Source: an uncultured Alphaproteobacteria bacterium (lineage in GTDB: Bacteria > Pseudomonadota > Alphaproteobacteria > RUG11792). Taken from it: DNA of 5,839 nucleotides. The DNA is taken from NCBI GenBank assembly GCA_905236375.1, contig CAJOOW010000007.1:1-5839 (forward strand), written 5' to 3'. The notes below the pieces were generated by a model. The model was not told the DNA's origin and made no database searches. It saw nothing but the letters and a program-made list of their open reading frames with translations. A program made the position numbers and the translations under genes. Shown piece after piece: positions 1 through 4,744 of this stretch (its first letter is position 1; each line of letters begins with the position of its first letter).

Positions 1-528
1 ACCTATATCTATCCTCTTAAGAGTAAAGGTGGAGTAAGTATTGTATCTACCAATCTCATCCTTGATGATGAGACTGATCCAGTCATCTGGAGAGGTCCAA
101 TTATTGCAGGACTCGTAAAACAGTTTTATACCGATGTCGCTTATGGCGAGGTTGATTATATGTTTATAGATCTACCTCCAGGAACAGGAGATGTTCCTTT
201 AACTGTTTTTCAATCAATGGAGATTGATGGCATCATCATCGTTACTTCTCCTCAAGATCTTGTATCTATGATCGTCTCTAAAGCCATCAAGATGGCCTCT
301 CAAATGAATATTAAAGTACTTGGTATTGTGGAGAACATGTCATATGTCGTCTGTCCTAAGTGCGATGAACATATCGAAGTGTTTGGTCATTCTAAACTTG
401 AAGAAGTTGCTTCTAAATATAAGCTAAAGATATTAGGTAGAATACCTTTAGACAATAAGCTCGCAGAAGCTTGTGATAAAGGTGATATTGAATCAATCAA
501 AGATCAATATTTTGAATTAGATTTTTGA
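1..528 (+). CDS. mrp: Mrp/NBP35-type P-loop ATPase, Fe-S cluster carrier (5' partial)
   Basis: The reading frame is open from the first base and ends at TGA 526-528, giving 175 codons of the C-terminal part. The N-terminal Walker A (deviant P-loop, GKGGVGKS-type) lies outside the window. Visible family marks are the segment DPVIWRGP (codons about 31-38), the Walker B/switch block MFIDLPPGTGD (from codon 54), VTSPQDLVSM, LGIVENMSY, and the metal-binding CPKC (Cys118 and Cys121 of the fragment) that bridges the Fe-S cluster in the dimer. All of these are typical of Mrp/ApbC/NBP35 proteins, cytosolic ATPases that bind an Fe-S cluster and pass it to apo-proteins. The ATG at position 160 is internal (the M of Walker B), not the true start. 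No obvious terminator hairpin follows the stop, only strongly AT-rich DNA. This is probably the housekeeping flank of the accessory DNA to its right. Confidence 0.93.
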   Translation, partial: TYIYPLKSKGGVSIVSTNLILDDETDPVIWRGPIIAGLVKQFYTDVAYGEVDYMFIDLPPGTGDVPLTVFQSMEIDGIIIVTSPQDLVSMIVSKAIKMASQMNIKVLGIVENMSYVVCPKCDEHIEVFGHSKLEEVASKYKLKILGRIPLDNKLAEACDKGDIESIKDQYFELDF

Positions 529-653
529 AATAAATATATAAAAAATAATTATTAAATATATAAAAATATCTATTTTTTCTTCGCGTGCGCAAACCTTATA
601 ATTAAGTAAATTTTATATAGAAAAAATCATTTAAAAAAATATTAAAAAAGGTA
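529..653. other. AT-rich intergenic DNA with a short direct repeat
   Basis: This stretch holds no coding capacity and is almost entirely A/T. The 14-mer TAAATATATAAAAA occurs twice (531-544 and 553-566, 22 bp apart). A TATAAT hexamer sits at 597-602 without a convincing -35 box 17 bp upstream, so a second, weaker promoter is possible but not supported. The only GC-rich patch is around 582-590. The A/T tracts immediately before 654 could serve as an UP element for the promoter there; that is inference. Confidence 0.5.
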
Positions 654-682
654 TTGACAATATATTTCTGTTGGGGCATAAT
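654..682 (+). promoter_or_regulatory. Strong sigma-A promoter of the large ncRNA
   Basis: A perfect -35 hexamer TTGACA (654-659), a 17-bp spacer and a near-consensus -10 CATAAT (677-682) are present. Transcription should begin around 688-690. That is exactly where the first RNA hairpin begins, so the transcript would be structured from its 5' end. There is an A-rich tract immediately upstream. This is the clearest promoter in the window and points rightward into a region without protein genes. Confidence 0.87.
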
Positions 683-688
683 TGATAT

Positions 689-748
689 CACCCACACCTG
701 AGAAATCGGGTGAGGTGAGACAAAAGTAACGATAGTTACTTATGTCTC
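689..748 (+). other. 5'-terminal double hairpin of the ncRNA
   Basis: The first predicted nucleotides fold at once. CACC 689-692 pairs with GGTG 714-717 and, after a small internal loop, 695-701 pairs with 706-712 around a GAAA tetraloop (702-705). An alternative register pairs CACCC 689-693 with GGGTG 708-712 and CACCT 695-699 with AGGTG 713-717, which is an H-type pseudoknot. A second hairpin follows: GAGACA 717-722 with TGTCTC 743-748, and 724-730 with 735-741. Such a capped 5' end would shield the RNA from 5' decay; that role is inference. Confidence 0.65.
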
Positions 749-867
749 AAATCTAGGTAAATCAACCAACGCGAAAGAAGAAGTTGATACAGCGGAGCCG
801 AGGCTTAAAAGCTAAGGAATAATGGTTGTACTAGTAAGAATGGTTAGCAATAATCATTCAGGGCAAA

Positions 868-946
868 TTCCTCCCTCATAGAAGTGGTAGCTGAGTTAGG
901 ACTATACAGCATAAAGCCACCGCCCGTCACGAACAAAGAGGAAGAG
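868..946 (+). repeat. ncRNA internal module, copy A
   Basis: This is the first of three related segments. It begins TTCCTCCCTCATA and continues through GTGGTAGCTGAG to CACCGCCCGTCACG and then AACAAAGAGGAAG. The base stem is GTGGT 884-888 with GCCAC 916-920, enclosing 27 nt. An outer GGGC 861-864 can pair with GCCC 922-925. An 8-bp hairpin (946-953/963-970) follows directly. Similarity to copy B extends upstream: ATCAAC/GTTGAT hairpins at 761-766/783-788 and 1072-1077/1090-1095, and TACTAGTAAG at 829-838 and 1144-1153. The duplicated unit is therefore closer to 210 nt. Confidence 0.8.
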
Positions 947-1169
947 ATATAAGAGGTAATAGCTTATATCAAGACTGAGCCAAGTTAAAGTCAACTCAAA
1001 GCTTGGAATAAGTTAGGCTAAACACCTAGCGAACAAAAGAAGGTCATAGAAGTCCAGCCCCAGGAAGAACGATCAACCAAATAGACGAAGTTGATAGTGA
1101 GGTTCTAGGATTAAATGCCTAGTTAGTGATCGAAGGGACTTGTTACTAGTAAGTAGTAATAGAAGGGTG

Positions 1170-1247
1170 TTCCTCCCTGATACAGTGGTAGCTGAGTAAA
1201 GCTTGACAGTGTAAACGCCACCGCCCGACAAGAACAAAGAGGAAGAA
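1170..1247 (+). repeat. ncRNA internal module, copy B
   Basis: This copy aligns with copy A along its whole length, with roughly three quarters of the bases identical by eye. It shares TTCCTCCCT, AGTGGTAGCTGAGT, GCCACCGCCCG and GAACAAAGAGGAAGA. The same base stem is present (GTGGT 1185-1189 with GCCAC 1217-1221), again around 27 nt. The outer pair GGGT 1165-1168 with GCCC 1223-1226 is kept with a G-T wobble. The hairpin that follows, at 1252-1258/1269-1275, sits where copy A has its hairpin but has unrelated stem sequence. That is what a conserved structure under drift looks like. Confidence 0.8.
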
Positions 1248-1513
1248 AGATTCCTGATAACTAAAAGGATCAGGACAAACCTAATCCACATAGCTCAACT
1301 AACGTGTGGAGATAGTCAAAGCAAGTTGCAAACTCCCAACATTGCTTGATGAAGAAATGGAATAGTAAGCTTAAGACTAGACAAGACCTTCAAGTCCCTA
1401 AATTGAGGGGGGACTTCTAAAGAGTAAGAAGCTTTAGTTAAATGAGGGCACTAGCAAAGGGTTATAATGAAAGTTATAACCATCGGTACGTCTCTCAATG
1501 ATGGGTAACCATT

Positions 1514-1575
1514 ACCGGCCTCCGCGTAGAAGTTTGACGGAATAAGCCCGGCACCGGACAAGACGAAGAGGGAAA
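1514..1575 (+). repeat. ncRNA internal module, copy C (diverged)
   Basis: This is a third, degenerate copy. GTTTGACGGAATAAGC matches the GCTTGACAGTGTAAACGC region of copy B, and CACCGGACAAGACGAAGAGG aligns with CGCCCGACAAGAACAAAGAGG. At the position of the base stem, GTGGT/GCCAC is replaced by CCGG 1515-1518 pairing with CCGG 1548-1551, enclosing 29 nt. This is a compensatory change at the same place and spacing. A weaker hairpin (1579-1582/1597-1600) follows, in line with the other copies. Confidence 0.62.
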
Positions 1576-1693
1576 AAGCTCTGAAGCTAATAACTAAGAG
1601 AAACTGGCCATCGATACGCTATTCAATTCAAAACGTGTCGGAAAAAGAAGCATCACCAGTCAGAAAGAACTTAACTTGGGTATATCGAAAGAT

Positions 1694-1743
1694 GTGCAAC
1701 GGTTTGTGGTCAAGAGTGAGCCACATTTTTTTTGCACTTTTTT
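1694..1743 (+). terminator. Two-stage intrinsic terminator of the ncRNA
   Basis: An inner stem TGTGG 1705-1709 / CCACA 1721-1725, continued by TCA/TGA with one bulged G, carries an AGAG loop and is followed by eight Ts (1726-1733). An outer stem GTGCAA 1694-1699 / TTGCAC 1732-1737 closes around it and is followed by six Ts (1738-1743). Either form is a good Rho-independent terminator. It sets the 3' end of the RNA at about 1733 or 1743 and separates it from the downstream operon. Confidence 0.85.
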
Positions 1744-1760
1744 AGAACCTAATATTATTT

Positions 1761-1785
1761 ATACCCTTCTATTGATGGGTATTAT
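1761..1785 (+). promoter_or_regulatory. Inverted repeat and possible promoter before the R-M operon
   Basis: Between the ncRNA terminator and the first methyltransferase there are only 59 bp. They contain the inverted repeat ATACCC 1761-1766 / GGGTAT 1777-1782 with a 10-nt spacer. A -10-like TATTAT (1780-1785) overlaps its right arm, with only a poor -35 (TTTATA region, about 1758-1763). If the -10 is real, the transcript begins about 10 nt before the ATG at 1803, consistent with the absence of a Shine-Dalgarno sequence. The dyad overlapping the promoter could be an operator, for example for autoregulation. Promoter and operator roles are inferred. Confidence 0.4.
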
Positions 1786-1802
1786 GTGATAAACTACCAA
1801 AT

Positions 1803-2975
1803 ATGAAGAAAAAATTAACTTATATTTCTTTATTTAGTAGTGCAGGAGTTGGTTGTTATGGGTTTAAGGAGACCGGTTTTGATTGTATTGCTACAAACGA
1901 GTTGATAAAGAGACGTATTGACGTACAAAAATATAATAAAAAATGTAAATATGACACCGGGTATATTTGCGGAGATATTACCAAAAACGAAACAAAACAA
2001 CTATTAATTGATGAAATAAATCTTTGGAAAGCAAAAGAAAATATCAATGAAGTAGACGTTGTTATAGCAACACCACCGTGCCAAGGTATGTCTGTTGCTA
2101 ATCATAAAAAAACAGACAAAGAAATAATAAGAAATTCACTTGTTGTTGAATCTATTAAAATAATTAACGAAATAAAACCGCGTTTTTTTGTATTTGAAAA
2201 CGTCCCTTTGTTTTTAAAGACCATTTGTACTGATATCGATGGAATTGATAAGCCGATATCTGAGGCAATATGTAGTAACTTGGGCAGAACATATAACTTT
2301 ATTGGAGATGTTATTAATTTTAAAAACTACGGGTCTAATTCAAGCAGAAGAAGAACATTGGTTATAGGTGTTAGAAAAGATATTAACTGCAATCCTAAAT
2401 CACTTTTTCCGGCCGTTTCGAGAGTAAAAACACTAAGGGAGACGATAGGACATCTAATGCCCCTCAATGAACCATATCAGTTTGACCCAAACGACGTATA
2501 CCATTTTTTCAGAGCATACCCAAATAAAATGAGGGGGTGGATCTCAGCAACTCCAGAGGGTTGTTCGGCCTTTGATAATAAAAAAGCAGAGGAGAGACCA
2601 CACCAAATTGTTGATGGGAAAATTGTAGAAAATGTAAGAAAAAATTCTGACAAATATACCCGAACACGTTGGGACGAAGTGGGTCCTTGCATACACACAA
2701 GAAATGACCAGCTTGCTAGCCAAAAGACTATCCACCCATCTGACGATAGAGTTTTTAGCATAAGGGAATTAATGATTTTGATGACTATACCAGATAATTT
2801 CCTGTGGTCACAATATTCAACCAAAGAATTAAATGTATTATCAAACGAAGAAAAAAGAGCTTATTTGAAAAAAGAAGAAATTAAAATACGACAATCGATA
2901 GGGGAGGCCGTTCCGACTATCATTTTTAAACAAATTGCAAATAATATTAAAAAATGGAACTCAAATCAAAATTAA
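1803..2975 (+). CDS. C5-cytosine DNA methyltransferase (R-M system)
   Basis: This 390-residue protein transfers a methyl group from SAM to C5 of cytosine in DNA, in the cytoplasm. The motifs appear in canonical order. Motif I, SLFSSAGVGCYGF, is at residues 9-21. Motif IV, TPPCQGMS, is at 90-97 with catalytic Cys93. Motif VI, FENVP, is at 131-135. Motif VIII, NYGSNSSRRRTLVIG, is at 175-189. A region of about 200-285 is the likely target-recognition part. It is followed by RWDEVGPCIHTR (289-300), DDRVFSIRELMILMTIPDNF (314-333) and motif X, SIGEAVPTIIFKQIANNI (365-382). In motif VIII the usual Gln of the QxRxR signature is Ser, while the arginines remain. Length is normal for a stand-alone enzyme. 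The ATG at 1803 has no Shine-Dalgarno sequence; no better start exists, since motif I begins only eight residues later. The 3' end overlaps the next methyltransferase gene by 22 nt. Sequence specificity cannot be read from the protein. Confidence 0.95.
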   Translation: MKKKLTYISLFSSAGVGCYGFKETGFDCIATNELIKRRIDVQKYNKKCKYDTGYICGDITKNETKQLLIDEINLWKAKENINEVDVVIATPPCQGMSVANHKKTDKEIIRNSLVVESIKIINEIKPRFFVFENVPLFLKTICTDIDGIDKPISEAICSNLGRTYNFIGDVINFKNYGSNSSRRRTLVIGVRKDINCNPKSLFPAVSRVKTLRETIGHLMPLNEPYQFDPNDVYHFFRAYPNKMRGWISATPEGCSAFDNKKAEERPHQIVDGKIVENVRKNSDKYTRTRWDEVGPCIHTRNDQLASQKTIHPSDDRVFSIRELMILMTIPDNFLWSQYSTKELNVLSNEEKRAYLKKEEIKIRQSIGEAVPTIIFKQIANNIKKWNSNQN

Positions 2976-4315
2976 ACTTAACCAAAATTAAAGTCATTAT
3001 AAAGGATAATCAGTTGACCACCACTGAAAAGATTATTCATTTTTTAAAAAACTCCCAATACCAGTATTCATATTTTGACCTATCTAAAATAGCAGAAAAT
3101 GCAAATCAATTAAGGACAGAGAATTCTGCTTATTATACGGACGAAGAACTGTTGACCTTGATTGAAAAAGAATTACCAGACATCAAAAAAGATACTATCC
3201 GTATTTTAGAACCGTCAGTTGGTGTCGGCAACTTCTTACCAATTTTATTTAGAAAATACAGATCAAGCAAACTAATAATTGATGTTGTAGACATAGATAA
3301 AGATTCACTTGAGATTTTGAAAACTCTTCTTGAATTATATAAGGTTCCGAACAACGTGAAAATTAACTATTATGGACATGATTTTTGTGATTGGAAAATA
3401 AATAAGCATTATGATTTGGCTGTTGGCAATCCTCCGTTTAGTAAAATCAAGAAAACATATTTCGAAAGAATTGACCTCAAATATTTTCAAAACCTCAAAT
3501 CAACTAATTTAGCGTCGTATTTTTACGAGAAGTGTTTATATTGTTCAGATGTTGTTTGCATGGTGATGCCTAAAAACATTCTTAACACACCTGAATTTTG
3601 TGATACCAGAAAATATCTTCAAACAAAAGATGTTCAGGCGATAGTTGATTTTGGCGAAAAAGGTTTTAAGGGTGTTTTGGTTGAAACCATCTGTATCAAG
3701 ACATCAAACGTAACTAAAGGTGATTACACGGACGTTTATTCATTAACAAAAAAAATAAAAGTTAAACAATTGCATGATTACATTTTTGATAACCAAATGC
3801 CTTATTGGATTATTTACAGAAATAGTTTTTTTGACACTTTTGCCGATAGTTTAGAGCTGAACGTTTTTTCTTTTTTTAGAGACAGGCAGCTTACAACAAA
3901 AAATACCACAAAAGAAAATGAGGCAATTAGGGTTTTGAAATCCAGAAATATTTCTGACGATGGACAACGTGTTATAAATATAAAAGGATATGATGAATAC
4001 ATCTCAACAGAAGAAGTAGAGAACAAATTGGTTTATAGTTATTTAAACAAAGAAAATGTGTATTTAACTCCAAACATGACGTATAAGACTAGATTGATGG
4101 CCAAACCAAATGGTTGCCTTGTAAATGGTTCGGTTGCTATACTTATTCCTAAGAGAAATATAATGTTAAGTAAAGAAGACTTGTTGTTTTTCAGTTCTGA
4201 TAACTATAGGGAGTATATGCAGATCGCAAGGAATTATCAAACCAGAACACTAAATATAGATTCAACATCCATCTTCTTTTATGGAATTAAAAAAGCAAAG
4301 GCGATAGAAAAATAA
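2954..4315 (+). CDS. Gamma-class amino-methyltransferase, probably N6-adenine (R-M system)
   Basis: This 453-residue DNA methyltransferase acts on an exocyclic amino group. The motif order X-I-IV marks the gamma class, to which TaqI-like and Eco57I-like enzymes belong. Motif X is AYYT (residues 59-62). Motif I, ILEPSVGVGNF, is at 84-94 and binds SAM. An acidic motif II-like VDIDKDSLE is at 112-120, and the catalytic NPPF of motif IV is at 159-162. PKNIL and FGEKGFKGVLVETICIK follow as motifs V-VIII-like segments. Residues from about 270 on would be the target-recognition domain. NPPF fits N6-adenine best, but N4-cytosine cannot be excluded. The ATG at 2954 lies inside the preceding gene in another frame with no Shine-Dalgarno sequence, so translation is probably coupled. 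The stop codon abuts the next start (TAAATG). It is the likely partner that protects the other strand of an asymmetric site. Confidence 0.92.
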   Translation: MELKSKLNLTKIKVIIKDNQLTTTEKIIHFLKNSQYQYSYFDLSKIAENANQLRTENSAYYTDEELLTLIEKELPDIKKDTIRILEPSVGVGNFLPILFRKYRSSKLIIDVVDIDKDSLEILKTLLELYKVPNNVKINYYGHDFCDWKINKHYDLAVGNPPFSKIKKTYFERIDLKYFQNLKSTNLASYFYEKCLYCSDVVCMVMPKNILNTPEFCDTRKYLQTKDVQAIVDFGEKGFKGVLVETICIKTSNVTKGDYTDVYSLTKKIKVKQLHDYIFDNQMPYWIIYRNSFFDTFADSLELNVFSFFRDRQLTTKNTTKENEAIRVLKSRNISDDGQRVINIKGYDEYISTEEVENKLVYSYLNKENVYLTPNMTYKTRLMAKPNGCLVNGSVAILIPKRNIMLSKEDLLFFSSDNYREYMQIARNYQTRTLNIDSTSIFFYGIKKAKAIEK

Positions 4316-4744
4316 ATGAAAACCATTGTCCTAAGATACTCTGATAGTTTTGCACCAAATAACGGTTCGTTGTTTGAACATGAAAAAATATTGAATGAAA
4401 ACGGATATGTTTGGTGGGGAAAAAAGGGACCAAGAATATCGCCAAAAGTGATTAGTGATTTATTTAGTGACGGACAAAGCAAAATCCTTTTAATCAGGGG
4501 TGGTAGCTCTGAAAAGTACTGGGCAATCGTGGAAGAAATAGTTGACGAGTGTCCTCAACCCTCTTATGTTCCAGAGTACTATAGGAAAGAACTTGTTTTT
4601 TATGGTAGTTTCTTGAAAATCATTCAATTTGTAAAAGCCGATGATGATATTCTGGATCATTGCTATGTGTACACTACCGGCAAATGCATGGCTGATATTA
4701 TTAACAAAGCAATGGCTTCATATTATATTGTAGAGGTAAAATAA
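4316..4744 (+). CDS. 142-residue protein of unknown function in the R-M operon
   Basis: The gene starts directly after the stop of the adenine methyltransferase and overlaps the next start by one base (TAATG), so it is embedded in the operon. I do not recognise the family. It is a compact soluble protein with no signal peptide or membrane segment. It is rich in aromatics, with VWWGKKGPRIS (residues about 32-42), ILLIRGGSSEKYWAIVEEI (57-75), PSYVPEYYR (82-90) and a C-terminal ASYYIVEV strand. The alternation of beta-strand-like segments with conserved-looking Trp and Tyr (WWG, then KYWAIVEEI) loosely recalls PUA/EVE/ASCH-type folds, which read modified bases or RNA. This is a guess from pattern only. 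Other options are a controller of restriction, a nuclease partner subunit or a specificity helper. There is no helix-turn-helix that would mark it as a C (controller) protein. Confidence 0.85.
   Translation: MKTIVLRYSDSFAPNNGSLFEHEKILNENGYVWWGKKGPRISPKVISDLFSDGQSKILLIRGGSSEKYWAIVEEIVDECPQPSYVPEYYRKELVFYGSFLKIIQFVKADDDILDHCYVYTTGKCMADIINKAMASYYIVEVK
4732..4736 (+). promoter_or_regulatory. Shine-Dalgarno site for the HNH endonuclease
   Basis: AGAGG lies 7 nt before the ATG at 4744, inside the end of the preceding gene. It fixes the nuclease start at the TAATG overlap. It is the only clear ribosome binding site among the four R-M genes; the other three starts lack one. Confidence 0.65.

Larger units (their letters stand above)
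689..1743 (+). ncRNA. Large structured non-coding RNA, about 1.05 kb, family unassigned
   Basis: The region is bounded by a near-consensus promoter and an intrinsic terminator on the same strand and has no credible ORF. It is purine-rich on this strand, unlike the flanks, and packed with local hairpins. The clearest ones (arm/arm) are: 695-701/706-712 with GAAA loop; 717-722/743-748 continuing as 724-730/735-741; 838-845/852-859; 946-953/963-970; 1143-1148/1154-1159; 1252-1258/1269-1275; 1285-1290/1305-1310; 1319-1328/1337-1347 with one bulge; 1392-1398/1410-1416; 1417-1422/1432-1437; 1460-1468/1473-1481 with GAAA loop; 1499-1504/1509-1514 with GTAA loop; 1612-1618/1634-1640 inside 1603-1607/1656-1660; and 1682-1686/1691-1695 with GAAA loop. 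Possible long-range pairs are 753-758/1024-1029 (6 bp) and 980-988/1671-1679 (9 bp). A module recurs three times. Size and style resemble giant bacterial RNAs such as GOLLD or ROOL, but I recognise no family signature. Function is unknown. Confidence 0.8.

Noticed and set aside
160..528. ATG at 160 as the start of a short gene
   Set aside because: The frame is open to position 1 and carries conserved Mrp sequence upstream (DPVIWRGP). The ATG is inside the Walker B segment.
597..602. TATAAT as a second promoter
   Set aside because: There is no usable -35 at 16-18 bp upstream, and the surroundings are so AT-rich that a chance match is likely.
886..1196. tRNA D-arm-like GGTAGCTGAG (886-895 and 1187-1196)
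   Set aside because: There is no acceptor stem, anticodon arm or T-arm (GGTTCRA) at tRNA spacing. The string is part of the repeated ncRNA module.
1073..1291. Minus-strand 72-codon ORF inside the intergenic region
   Set aside because: It lies opposite the structured RNA, has a low-complexity Leu/Ser-rich sequence and no ribosome binding site. Its composition is explained by the purine-rich ncRNA strand.
761..1600. CRISPR-like array
   Set aside because: There are only three long, diverged copies at irregular spacing (about 300 and 345 bp), similar beyond a short repeat. No cas genes are present.
689..1743. Group I or group II intron, RNase P RNA, tmRNA, rRNA or HEARO/omega RNA
   Set aside because: I find no group II domain V, no group I P7 core, no RNase P or tmRNA signature and no rRNA segment. 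There is also no IscB/TnpB gene next to it; the HNH gene present belongs to an R-M operon. The promoter and terminator pair argues for a free-standing RNA.
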